Assembly (NCBI GenBank): GCA_945906725.1 | Contig: CAMDRI010000007.1 | Location: forward strand, 1 to 64,000 | DNA: 64,000 nt | Reading direction: 5' to 3' | From: Candidatus Kuenenia stuttgartensis | GTDB taxonomy: Bacteria; Planctomycetota; Planctomycetia; Planctomycetales; Planctomycetaceae | In this document: positions 28,801 through 36,615 of the stretch, piece by piece | Position numbering within the stretch: position 1 is the stretch's first letter | How the letters are laid out: the number at the start of each line of letters is the position of its first letter | The notes under the pieces: model-generated | The model's database searches: none | Seen by the model: only the letters and a program-made list of their open reading frames with translations | What the model was told of the DNA's origin: nothing | Program-made: the position numbers and the translations under genes

Positions 28801-30907
28801 GTGGATTCGGCAGGCGCAAGGCACAAACGGTGACAGAACACCATTCGACGATAATGTCGTTGACGGCACGAACTTCTTTCAAGTTGAACTACGGTCCGTC
28901 AGTCCAAAGTCTGTTGCCCTTGCGACTACTGTTTCCAACACAGCAACCACAGGCATCTGGCGGATTCATCGCGACGACAACTTTGATGCGACGATCGACG
29001 CGACGACCGAGAACGCATTGATCTTTTCCAGTGGAGCCGGAAGCGTGGCTCCGGGCGCGTTATTCACGATTGCTTCGGCCGATCTCACATCGGTTGGTTC
29101 GGCATCGTTGTACATCGACTACACGGGGACTGCATCCACAAGTACTGCGAAACATGCCGAACTAATCGCACCCAACTTAACCACGGGGACGGTCTACATC
29201 GGAACAACCCTGCCTCCTGAAGCGAATTTGGACTTACTTCACGCAGCGCATGCAACTCGATTCACGCTGCAAAATGGCGGTGCAGCAACGGGAAATTTTC
29301 TCAGCCGCTCGAATCCCCCGCCTGGAACTGTGACATCTACAAACTTGCATTTGGAACGTCGGCTAAACCCAAACCTCCCGCAACTTTCGCTGGCAACCAA
29401 CCCATTCACCACCGTCGACTCATTTCGCGGGATTGATCGCCGCGAATTAAGTGTTCCCTCAACCGCCACGCAATTGAATGCTTCCACCCAGCTAATGAAT
29501 GCCGTCGTCGCGACCAGAGAGCGACGTCAACCATTCGACCGTGGAGACGTTGTCGACAGCACCGGGAGTGGCTCGTCGGTGCATGTCAACAGCATCGGCC
29601 AAACCAACCCAACCGGTCCCGCGACGACTAACTTGCACCAAATCCATCACGATCGCGACTTCGCTTCGGTCGTCGAGTTATTCAACATCCCGCTGCGTGA
29701 CCCCGCTGCGGTGACGCGCAATCAACGGAACTCGCGCCGTCCACCTGAAAGTCCGGTGGGTGTACCAGCAGGTCCTTTCCCAGCGTTGGATCAGCGAGGG
29801 CAACTGGAAGTTGGCGGCCCATTCACGTTCGGAGCAGCAGTCTTGATCCAAAGCGAGGACAGCGACGAAAACGGAACGCTGGCCCTCGGCGAGGACAGCA
29901 ACGGCAATGGAGCTCTTGATCCCGGCGAGGATGGCACGAACGGCAATCCGATGGATGGCGTCCTGCAATTCGGCGAGGACGTCAACGGAAACACTGTGCT
30001 GGACGTCCCCGGCACGGCAAATCACGCCGCCCCGAATCATTTTCATCGGCTGCTGTCGCTCGTCGAAGTTCCTACTCGCTCGCACCGTCAGTTGGGTGAT
30101 CCGCTGAAGCTCACGCGAGTTCCTGGCAAACTGAATCTCAACGGCATCAACGATCCGCGAATTCTCGCAGCGCTGCTCGATGAGCGGGCGCTAATGAACG
30201 CTCCCGAACGGGATCTCAACGGCAACGGAATTTTCGATGCGGCTGAAGACCTCAACGGCAACGGCATCTTCGACTACGGCCTGACCGATGCCGGCCAGCC
30301 GACCGACGAACTCTACGGTGCCGGGCCGTTAGGTATTGGCCGAGATTGGTGGTTCAACTTCCTGGTCTCGCGCGACGGAATCGATCCGACCAGCAATTTA
30401 CCGTTGCCAATGAGTGCGGGGATACCGTCGCCACGACCACCTCGGCCGTTCCGCGACATGGGACTGCTGCGATCCAGCCAGAGCACGACGCCGCTCTCCT
30501 CACCTGTGGAGGACACTGTCTTGCGGCGTCTGCCGAATAGCATTTCCGGACGTCGATTGTTTGAACTGGGAAGCGAAAATCCGTCACCTCCAGGAGCTGA
30601 CGAGTTCCTTGATGGCACGGTCGCTCCCACGTTGCGTCATCGGCTGCTGTCGAAAGTCGCCAACAACACCTCCACGCGCAGCAATTGCTTCCTGGTGTTT
30701 GTGACCATTGGCATGTTCGAGTGCAAAGAACTGCCGAACGGGGCCACCCGCGTCGGTGCCCCGATGGATGTCGATAACGACGGCCAACCGGACACGCACC
30801 GGGCCGTGTTTATCATCGACCGCTCGATTGCCGAAGAAGCCTACGACAAGGGGAGCAAGTCGTTCGATTGGAAGAAATTGGTTCTGGCCAAGCAGCGCGT
30901 GAATTGA
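25820..30907 (+). CDS. Giant GspK/PilX-like pseudopilin with calcium loops
   Basis: A 1695-residue protein; the usual GspK is about 320. An unusually long arginine-rich leader of 56 residues ends in RRG, followed by STLVVVMALLGMLLLLGVIY with no Glu at +5, as in GspK. GspK-like phrases SKLNLNAIGN and GKLNLNGINDPRILAALLD recur in two places, suggesting duplicated K-type domains. At least ten EF-hand-type loops can be read, for example DANSNGVLDPGE, DSNGNGALDPGE, DLNGNGIFDAAE and DLNGNGIFDYGL. The start ATG 25820 follows GGAGATGGAATC. It would cap the pseudopilus tip with the I- and J-like proteins. Part of the leader (codons 34-53) looks like translated repeat DNA. Confidence 0.82.
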   Translation: MKRHSGLLEMVRRRTSRASRRAACGALGLWAWSNAGDLRSLKRRGRGTRAERGRRGSTLVVVMALLGMLLLLGVIYFTFSNQEQQSATYFAEAAKRLDDPGDDIDAIFDAATKQLIQGGDATQKGSALFAGRSSLLFTMLGHDLQPYSGPGVNLIFVSPAIPGFPPGWNVDQDRDGSPDPITAGYNLVELNDSPAARPDLFERNQSAMPSPDVDYTATDHNNPFLAYEGWTWDFSTTPPTRLRVIKPSFHRPELFRKPTDFKPEPNWATLPGNGGRSFRPHPDHLYVWRQGNPGFVVRRFVSAASPEAGLSSFPFQVDLDADGVFNEQGAWDRVAGTAATYNQPFEYDVDTDGDNERDAIWMDLDLPVLVRPTDNATYIPMIAFKVIDLDSKLNLNAIGNLSGETRVVATTNFGNIVNPTDRDISISSMGLSSWEINPMWALDTLPSEVPAPTLIDHTAYFHTPITQRQLANMEWWWLNKGRVKYPTSGSPQIFAGRYGEANRMWNVLAVSTNAISVQQSNSNLFPFPGVWDANDNRDGNDGGQITIAGVLGGQTLPWQHPVALNGRGSWWNPVNPKQMDLRSFQQLEDANSNGVLDPGEDLNANNILDSGPVMFLRYTDLGVGADGSGYGNVAWFNFLNGTLMQNTVVGANFGVPLTIPLPPNPTTNDFVLVDDPTELTLESKYVIRPYDEPLEAVDTLLLHMSKSDRDRTGIASRVADLMPGNIVPGTSGTQNQLDVAKRFTTIGSDLKTFALPRLPGVRDWEFNVDDDGNGFPEFPPQFGSGTAQAFQPLDPFRPQLRRLLKNELGNTSHIEHTFRLGINELLDVERIPNQPANPLSDPLQYRPLTPHSTDITLTTIPPLSPLPAYPPTTEGEKEFWARRDRQQMARDIYVMLYTFCGGNDTVDMTSTSGMTAYPANTRRMMAQFAVNMVDALDRDNVITAFEYDNNLANGWNLDDDDTANTTPSAGDTVPGDRGVVFGVEAQELTFSEVMWIRQAQGTNGDRTPFDDNVVDGTNFFQVELRSVSPKSVALATTVSNTATTGIWRIHRDDNFDATIDATTENALIFSSGAGSVAPGALFTIASADLTSVGSASLYIDYTGTASTSTAKHAELIAPNLTTGTVYIGTTLPPEANLDLLHAAHATRFTLQNGGAATGNFLSRSNPPPGTVTSTNLHLERRLNPNLPQLSLATNPFTTVDSFRGIDRRELSVPSTATQLNASTQLMNAVVATRERRQPFDRGDVVDSTGSGSSVHVNSIGQTNPTGPATTNLHQIHHDRDFASVVELFNIPLRDPAAVTRNQRNSRRPPESPVGVPAGPFPALDQRGQLEVGGPFTFGAAVLIQSEDSDENGTLALGEDSNGNGALDPGEDGTNGNPMDGVLQFGEDVNGNTVLDVPGTANHAAPNHFHRLLSLVEVPTRSHRQLGDPLKLTRVPGKLNLNGINDPRILAALLDERALMNAPERDLNGNGIFDAAEDLNGNGIFDYGLTDAGQPTDELYGAGPLGIGRDWWFNFLVSRDGIDPTSNLPLPMSAGIPSPRPPRPFRDMGLLRSSQSTTPLSSPVEDTVLRRLPNSISGRRLFELGSENPSPPGADEFLDGTVAPTLRHRLLSKVANNTSTRSNCFLVFVTIGMFECKELPNGATRVGAPMDVDNDGQPDTHRAVFIIDRSIAEEAYDKGSKSFDWKKLVLAKQRVN

Positions 30908-30929
30908 ACATCGTCTCAGCCAACGACTT

Positions 30930-31006
30930 TTCAACGCAAAGAAACGCAAAGCCCGAGGTCTGCGAAACAACTCGCCGGACTCTTTCCTTTGCGTCTTTGC
31001 GTTGAA
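30930..31006. repeat. Inverted repeat (TTCAACGCAAAG type)
   Basis: TTCAACGCAAAGAAACGCAA plus AG (30930-30951) is an inverted copy of CTTTGCGTCTTTGCGTTGAA (30987-31006), apart from a two-base insertion. It lies between the GspK-like gene and the membrane glycosyltransferase gene and runs into the ATG used by the track ORF (31006). It may terminate the pseudopilin operon. Confidence 0.7.
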
Positions 31007-31047
31007 TGTCGCGGATCCTCGAACAGCAATCCTCACGGGCAATCGTG

Positions 31048-33468
31048 ATGTCTGGACCTCAGTCGGAATCAGAACGTGGTCGACGGGCCAGAGTGAGCGA
31101 GTGGATCGCGGTCGCGTGGATTATCGGGTACGCGATTTTCTTCTTTCACTTCACGTTGCCGAACAATTCGGCATTCAGCCGCGTCGACGTCTGGCTGGAG
31201 TTGCCGAACTTGCTGTGGTCAAACGTGGTCACGCCGCCGAAGTCTCCGGCAACGAGTTGGTCGAATCTTTCGCAACGGCTCGATCTGTTCGTGGTGGCAG
31301 CGGCGATTTGGCTCGGAAGTTGGGCGGTCGGTGGATTGCTGCTGCGAGCGATGTCGATCCCGTTGGCAACTGGCTCGGCCGAGCGGCTCGTGTGTGCGTG
31401 CGGCGTAGGACTGTCGGCCGTGTCGCTGCTGACGCTGGGCTGCGGGTTGGCGGGATGGCTGTCGCCGTGGTTGCTCGGCGGCGCGCTGGCGGTGGCCGTG
31501 ATGATCGAAGCGTCGTTGTCTCTGGGAGGGCGAGGCTCCTGCCAAGCCGACGACGGACAGGACATCGGTTCGGCAGGAGTCTCGTCTGCCCTGAATCGTC
31601 GTTCGACCTGGGAGTCACTGAAGGGATTCGTGTCGCGCGGGGAGCAGCTTCCGTATTCGCTCGTGGCGAAGAGTCTCGCCGTCGTGACCATCAGCTTGTT
31701 TCTGCTGGCGATGCTGCTGGGTTCCGCGCTGCCGCCGACCGACTTCGATGTGAAGGCGTATCACCTCACCGGGCCGAAGGAGTATTTTCTCAACGGCCAG
31801 ATCACGTTTCTGCCGCACAACGTCTACACGAACTTTCCGTTCTTAACCGAGATGCTGTGTTTGCTGAGCATGGTGCTGCGGCAGGACTGGTATTGGGGCG
31901 CTCTGGCGGGGCAAGTGGTGCTGATGGGGTTTGCTCCGCTGACGGGACTGGCGTTGTTCTGCGCGGGACGGCGTTGGTTCGGAGAGACTGTCGGTTGGTT
32001 GGCGGCGGTGATTTATCTCTCGACGCCGTGGACGTACCGGCTGGCGATCATCGCGTATGTCGAGGGGGCATTGTCGTGCTATTTGTTCTTGGCGCTGTTC
32101 GCAGTGCTGCTGGCGACTGAAGCCTCTCGACACGAGGAACACCGCTCGGCATCGAATCGTTTTCTCTTGCTAGCGGGCTTCTTCTCGGGGAGCGCCATGG
32201 CGTGTAAGTATCCGGGGCTGGTCTCGGTGGTGATCCCTCTGGGGTTGGCGTGCGTCATTGTGGTTCGCAGAGGGAATTGCGGCTCTCGGATTTCTGCTCT
32301 CGGATTTCTTCCGGGGCGGCTGTGGGGAGCGGTGATGTTCTTGACCGGGACGGTGCTGGCGATTGGACCTTGGTTGCTCAAGAACTTGGTGGCGACGGGG
32401 AATCCGGTTTATCCGCTGGCCTTCGGGTTGTTCGGCGGCCGAGACTGGGATGCCGCCTCGCACGCAAAGTGGCGAGCGGGACACAGTCCCAACACGTTCG
32501 CGCTCAGCGATCTTGCCGAGAAGTTCATCGATGTGACCGCGAAGGCGGATTGGCTGAGTCCGCTGCTGTTTGGACTCGCGCCGCTGGCGTTGCTTTGGAA
32601 GTCGGAGATCGGGAGTCGGAAGTCGGAACATTCCGCATTCATCCGCTGGCTGTGGCTGTTCGTCGCGTACCTGTTCGCTCAGTGGTGGTTGCTGACGCAT
32701 CGGATCGACCGCTTCTGGGTGCCGCTGATTCCCGTCGTGGCCTTGTTGGCGGCGTCGGGATGTCTGTGGTCGCCGAGCAAACTATGGCGGCGCACGTGTG
32801 GCGGGTTTGTGGCCTTGTCAGTGCTGTTCAATTTGGGATTCGTGACGACTCCGTTGTGTGGGTTCAACGCCTACCTGTCGGACCTCGATCAAGCCCGCGC
32901 AGGAGCGGAGAACACGGCGGAAGGGATTCACTACCTCAATCAGTTGGCGGACGCCGGTAAGTTACCCCGAGACGCGACCGTGTTGTGTGTCGGCGATGCG
33001 CAGGTCTTCGATGCTCGACCGCGAGTTCTCTACAACACGGTGTTCAATCAACCGATCTTCCGCGACTGGTTGGCGGTGCGTCCGGCGAAAGACCCTCCGT
33101 GGCAAGACTGGTCGCTGCGACCGATCGAAGAAGTACGTCGAAAGTTCGAGTCGGAAGGAGTCACTCACGTCCTAGTCAACTGGCAGGAAATCCTGCGCTA
33201 TCGCATGACGTATGGCCATTCGGACTTCGTCACTCCGCAGCGATTTGCGTGGCTGCGCGAGCAAGGATTGCTCGGCAATCCAGACGACTACGCACTGGGA
33301 TTCCGAAATTTCGACTCACTGCGAACGCACGACCTTCGTCAGCAAGACGAGCAGCGTGAGGTCGAAGAGTGGGCACCGGAATTGAAGAGGGCGATCGCCG
33401 GTAAGACGGTCTTCGTGACGTGGCAGTTGTTCCCGGTTCAGGCGGCGTCTCGCCCAAATTCGGAATGA
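31048..33468 (+). CDS. GT-C-type membrane glycosyltransferase-like protein
   Basis: An 806-residue integral membrane protein with 12 or more hydrophobic segments. The loop after the early helices contains PPTDFDVKAYHLTGPKEYF and ENG-like LPHNVYTNFPFLTEMLC. This fits GT-C polyprenyl-phosphate-sugar glycosyltransferases (GT39/ArnT-like), where an acidic residue in the first large periplasmic loop is catalytic. I prefer the ATG at 31048 (MSGPQSESER), because the ATG at 31006 lies in the arm of an inverted repeat. A palindromic element is embedded in frame at 31524-31591. It may glycosylate surface or pilin-like proteins made by the upstream cluster; that is inference from position. Confidence 0.7.
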   Translation: MSGPQSESERGRRARVSEWIAVAWIIGYAIFFFHFTLPNNSAFSRVDVWLELPNLLWSNVVTPPKSPATSWSNLSQRLDLFVVAAAIWLGSWAVGGLLLRAMSIPLATGSAERLVCACGVGLSAVSLLTLGCGLAGWLSPWLLGGALAVAVMIEASLSLGGRGSCQADDGQDIGSAGVSSALNRRSTWESLKGFVSRGEQLPYSLVAKSLAVVTISLFLLAMLLGSALPPTDFDVKAYHLTGPKEYFLNGQITFLPHNVYTNFPFLTEMLCLLSMVLRQDWYWGALAGQVVLMGFAPLTGLALFCAGRRWFGETVGWLAAVIYLSTPWTYRLAIIAYVEGALSCYLFLALFAVLLATEASRHEEHRSASNRFLLLAGFFSGSAMACKYPGLVSVVIPLGLACVIVVRRGNCGSRISALGFLPGRLWGAVMFLTGTVLAIGPWLLKNLVATGNPVYPLAFGLFGGRDWDAASHAKWRAGHSPNTFALSDLAEKFIDVTAKADWLSPLLFGLAPLALLWKSEIGSRKSEHSAFIRWLWLFVAYLFAQWWLLTHRIDRFWVPLIPVVALLAASGCLWSPSKLWRRTCGGFVALSVLFNLGFVTTPLCGFNAYLSDLDQARAGAENTAEGIHYLNQLADAGKLPRDATVLCVGDAQVFDARPRVLYNTVFNQPIFRDWLAVRPAKDPPWQDWSLRPIEEVRRKFESEGVTHVLVNWQEILRYRMTYGHSDFVTPQRFAWLREQGLLGNPDDYALGFRNFDSLRTHDLRQQDEQREVEEWAPELKRAIAGKTVFVTWQLFPVQAASRPNSE
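31524..31591. repeat. Palindromic repeat inserted in frame in a membrane protein gene
   Basis: GGGAGGGCGAGGCTCCTGCC plus AAGCCG (31524-31549) is an imperfect inverted copy of 31566-31591 (CGGTTCGGCAGGAGTCTCGT plus CTGCCC). It encodes about 23 hydrophilic residues (GGRGSCQADDGQDIGSAGVS...) between two transmembrane segments. The composition and shape match dispersed palindromic repeats rather than a protein domain. Confidence 0.65.
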
Positions 33469-33764
33469 AACAAAACCGATTGAGTGCCTGCAGGAATCGA
33501 GGATTTCGTCAAGCCGGGTTTTCGCAACTCGGCATTGCGGCATTCCAAAGCCGTAGATATGTTGCTGCCTCAGATGGATGCTGTCGGGGCATCCTGTCTG
33601 GGTCTTGCGGGTGGTTCCCGGCTTGTGGGCAGAGTGAAACAATCAGCTCGTCGCGTGATGAGAAGTTTCCCAGCCGTTCGCAAGCGTCAACGAGTGCTCC
33701 TGCGAAGCCTGGGTCATAGAGTCGCACTGTCTGCAAAGCGGTGCTAGGTCGAGGAACTGTGTGA

Positions 33765-34094
33765 ATGGCTAAGAAACTTTTCGTGGGCGGTTTGGCTTGG
33801 GCGACGACGGACGATGGGCTCCGTCAGGCGTTCGAGCGTTTTGGACAAGTGGCTGAAGCCAAGGTCATCATGGATCGTGAAACGGGCCGGTCACGTGGCT
33901 TCGGTTTCGTGAGCTTCAATGATGACGGTCAAGGCAGCGCCGCGATGGGCGAGATGGACGGCGGGCAACTCGACGGCCGGACCATCAAGGTCAACGAGGC
34001 GCAGGAGCGCGCTCCGCGTCCGGGTGGAGGCGGTGGTGGTTTCGGCGGCGGCGGTGGTGGCCGCGGTGGCCGTGGCGGATACGGCGATCGTTAA
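33765..34094 (+). CDS. RRM-type glycine-rich RNA-binding protein
   Basis: A 109-residue protein with one RRM: RNP2 is LFVGGL near residue 5 and RNP1 is RGFGFVSF near residue 45. A glycine/arginine tail follows (GGGGGGFGGGGGGRGGRGGY). Such small proteins occur in cyanobacteria and planctomycetes, often as cold-responsive RNA chaperones. A 296-base leader without a recognisable gene precedes it, and a strong terminator follows, so it is probably a single-gene transcript. The start ATG 33765 follows GAGGAACTGTGTGA. Confidence 0.92.
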   Translation: MAKKLFVGGLAWATTDDGLRQAFERFGQVAEAKVIMDRETGRSRGFGFVSFNDDGQGSAAMGEMDGGQLDGRTIKVNEAQERAPRPGGGGGGFGGGGGGRGGRGGYGDR

Positions 34095-34151
34095 CCCCGA
34101 CAGTGTCCGCGACACTCCACGAAGACGCGGCACGACAATTTGAAACATCAA

Positions 34152-34183
34152 AGAAAAAGCCGGGAGTAATCCCGGCTTTTTCT
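34152..34183. terminator. Bidirectional intrinsic terminator
   Basis: AGAAAAAGCCGGGA-GTAA-TCCCGGCTTTTTCT is a perfect 14-bp stem with a 4-base loop. It has T-runs on the plus side and A-runs on the other, so it can work in both directions. It lies between the convergent RRM gene and holB. Confidence 0.9.
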
Positions 34184-34243
34184 ATTTTCCAGTGGCCAAC
34201 ACGTCGCGCATTGGCCGGATGCGAGACGCGGCCACCACGAACT

Positions 34244-35308
34244 TCAACGTCGAGTCGGACACAGCTTGCGGCCGAGGTCTTCGCACAGAGCCTCCAGGCA
34301 ACGCGGAACGGAGACGTTCGACTCGATGTGTTGTTCGGTTTCAGCGACGCGCTCGAACAGACTCATCACGAACTCAAAGTCCTCCGAGGAGCGAGCCTCG
34401 AAGCGCCTCGCGAACGAAACGGCCGCTGGGAGGATCGCCGCTTGTGGCTGATCCGAAAGATGCAGCGCGGCGGCCCGAAAGAACTCGAGGCCGAAGCGAA
34501 CCAGCCACAGCGCGTTTCGCCGTTGGGTTGCCGTGTCGCCACCGATGGCTTCGATCCCAGACGTGAGCTTCTCCGCCAGCGCAAACGATTGAAAGTCTCC
34601 GCTGGCGAGTTGCTGGTACAGCGCATCGCGCAACTCGCGCAGCGCGGAGTCGAGCAATTGCGTCGCGACCGTCAAGCTGCCGCCGCTGAGTTCGGCCAAT
34701 GCAACCGCCTCGGCTGGCTCAGCAACCAATTCTTGCTGCACGAGCAACTCGGCGATGTCTCGCGAGGACAGCGGATCAAATCGCACGGTCTGACAGCGTG
34801 ACCGAATCGTCGGCAACAGCGCATCGAGGTTGTCGGCGATGAGCACAATCAACGCCTTCGGCGGCGGCTCTTCCAGCGTCTTGAGGAACGCATTCGCCGC
34901 CTCGACATTCATCGCCGACACGTCGTCGATGATCGCGATCTTGCGATCCCCGGCCATCGGTAACCGCGACAAGTCGTAGCACAACCCCTCGCGACCACGG
35001 TTCTCCGACGGGCCGAGAAACAGGTCGATCGTGAATTCTGATTTGCCGGCTTTGCGACTGACTTCGTGCAAATCCGGGTGTGATCCAGCCATGACCTGCT
35101 TGCAGGCCGAGCACTCGCCGCAGGCCAGCAATTCTTCGTTCGAGTGCCGCTGACAGAACAAGCACTGGGCCAACGTCCGAGCAAACAGCCGTTTGCCGAC
35201 TCCATCAGGACCGGCAAAAACGTACGCGTGCGAGAGTCGGCCGCGGCGTAAAGTTCGCCGGAACCACTCGACACGTTCGCCGTGTCCGCGAATCGAATCC
35301 CAGATCAT
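34244..35308 (-). CDS. holB: DNA polymerase III delta-prime subunit
   Basis: A 354-residue clamp-loader AAA+ protein. It shows Walker A GPDGVGKR, a four-cysteine zinc module (CLFCQRHSNEELLACGECSACK), Walker B-like IAIIDDVSAMN, the sequence LEEPPPKALIVLIADN and the SRC motif (TIRSRCQTVRF) that serves as arginine finger in the clamp loader. The P-loop keeps its lysine. The start is the ATG at 35308, which overlaps the stop of the lipoyl-like gene (ATGA). It is the last gene of lipA - lipoyl-like - holB. Confidence 0.88.
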   Translation of the reverse strand: MIWDSIRGHGERVEWFRRTLRRGRLSHAYVFAGPDGVGKRLFARTLAQCLFCQRHSNEELLACGECSACKQVMAGSHPDLHEVSRKAGKSEFTIDLFLGPSENRGREGLCYDLSRLPMAGDRKIAIIDDVSAMNVEAANAFLKTLEEPPPKALIVLIADNLDALLPTIRSRCQTVRFDPLSSRDIAELLVQQELVAEPAEAVALAELSGGSLTVATQLLDSALRELRDALYQQLASGDFQSFALAEKLTSGIEAIGGDTATQRRNALWLVRFGLEFFRAAALHLSDQPQAAILPAAVSFARRFEARSSEDFEFVMSLFERVAETEQHIESNVSVPRCLEALCEDLGRKLCPTRR

Positions 35309-35586
35309 GCCGATGACTCTCCCGACGAGATTTCCATCTCGATCCACCCCAGCGTGTCACCCGTCGCGATGAGGTCGTTCTCAAAGCGGCCGATCCGTCG
35401 CAACCGGCCGCTGCTGGGTGCCTCGACGTCGAACGTGACCCCTCGCAACAGCACCTCGACAACGGCATCGCCCTCGCCCACCTCTTCACCAATCTGCGTG
35501 AGCCAAGTGCTGACACGAACCGATTGCTCTCCGGCACCGAGATCCGGCAGCGTGATCGGTTGCCAGCCGGTTGTGTCGAGCATCAT
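35305..35586 (-). CDS. Lipoyl/biotinyl-like domain protein lacking the acceptor lysine
   Basis: A 93-residue protein consisting of one biotin/lipoyl-attachment fold. ITLPDLGAGEQSVRVSTWLT, GEEVGEGDAVVEVLLRGVTF and DVEAPSSGRLRRIG fit the beta-strand pattern of E2 lipoyl domains. Where E2 proteins have ETDKxxxEV, this one has EVLLRGVTFDV: the lysine that would be lipoylated is Gly or Arg. It starts at the ATG at 35586 (or 35583), overlapping the lipA stop, and its own stop overlaps the holB start. A scaffold or LipA-interacting role is possible but unproven. The track ORF starting at 35778 is too long. Confidence 0.72.
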   Translation of the reverse strand: MMLDTTGWQPITLPDLGAGEQSVRVSTWLTQIGEEVGEGDAVVEVLLRGVTFDVEAPSSGRLRRIGRFENDLIATGDTLGWIEMEISSGESSA

Positions 35587-36494
35587 CCTGTGATCTCCGC
35601 TGCCATCTCGCCGGCATGATAGCTCGACCGCACGAACGGGCCGCTGGCCACCATGCCGAAACCGAGCCGCTTTGCCAGCACGCCGATCTCGTCGAACTCT
35701 TCCGGTGGCACGTAGCGATCGACCGGCAAGTGGTCGGGAGTCGGTTGCAGGTATTGCCCCAGCGTCAGCATGTCGCAACCGACGGCTCGCAGATCGGCAA
35801 AGACATCCAGCAGCTCGTCGAGTGTCTCACCGAGCCCCAGCATCAGTCCGCTCTTGGTCGGCATGTCGGGAGCTTCGTCTTTGATCTGCTTGAGCAGATC
35901 GAGAGTTCGTTGATACTCGGCGTTACGTCGGACACGGTGATACAGGCGAGGAACCGTTTCCGTGTTGTGATTGAAGACGTCGGGCCGAGATTCGATCACG
36001 CGTGAAATTGCCGCGCGGTTGCCCAGAAAGTCGGGAGTCAGAACTTCGACCTGCGCTCCGGTTCGTTCGCGCACGGCCAGCACGCAGCGAGCGAAGTGCT
36101 CGGCACCACCGTCGGGCAAGTCGTCGCGAGTGACCGACGTGATGACGACGTACCGCAAGCCCAAACGCTCGGCCGCTTCAGCGACGCGTTCCGGTTCGTC
36201 CGCTTGCAGCGTCTCGGTCTTTCCTTTCGGGACCGAGCAGAATCCGCACGGCCGCGTGCAAACATTGCCGAGGACCATGAACGTCGCCGTCTGCTTCGAC
36301 CAGCACTCGGTCCGATTCGGGCACTTCGCACTTTCGCAAACCGTCTCCAGGCGGAGGTCGGCGATGACGTTGCTCGTGTAAACCATGCCGGGCTGCGGCA
36401 TCGGCCGCTTGAGCCAACTCGGCAAACGGCGTTTGGCCGTGACGGGCGGAGCAACGGGCAGTGGTTCGACAGAGAGAATGTTGAGATCGATCAT
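35583..36494 (-). CDS. lipA: Lipoyl synthase
   Basis: A 303-residue radical SAM enzyme that inserts two sulfur atoms into the octanoyl group of E2 and GcvH proteins. It has the LipA-specific auxiliary cluster motif (CESAKCPNRTEC), the radical SAM motif CTRPCGFC and the C-terminal RSSYHAG serine that ligates the auxiliary cluster. The length is typical. It heads a tight operon with a lipoyl-like domain protein and holB. The start ATG at 36494 gives MIDLNILSVEPL. Confidence 0.96.
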   Translation of the reverse strand: MIDLNILSVEPLPVAPPVTAKRRLPSWLKRPMPQPGMVYTSNVIADLRLETVCESAKCPNRTECWSKQTATFMVLGNVCTRPCGFCSVPKGKTETLQADEPERVAEAAERLGLRYVVITSVTRDDLPDGGAEHFARCVLAVRERTGAQVEVLTPDFLGNRAAISRVIESRPDVFNHNTETVPRLYHRVRRNAEYQRTLDLLKQIKDEAPDMPTKSGLMLGLGETLDELLDVFADLRAVGCDMLTLGQYLQPTPDHLPVDRYVPPEEFDEIGVLAKRLGFGMVASGPFVRSSYHAGEMAAEITG

Positions 36495-36615
36495 GGTTGG
36501 ATTGGAAGTTTAGCCACTGCGCGGTGTCAACGCTCGCGGGCAAGGTCGCGAGAATCGGGCGGAAACTAGCGAGTGAATCGACGGTTCGACATGATCTCTC
36601 GCCAAGGAGAACTCC

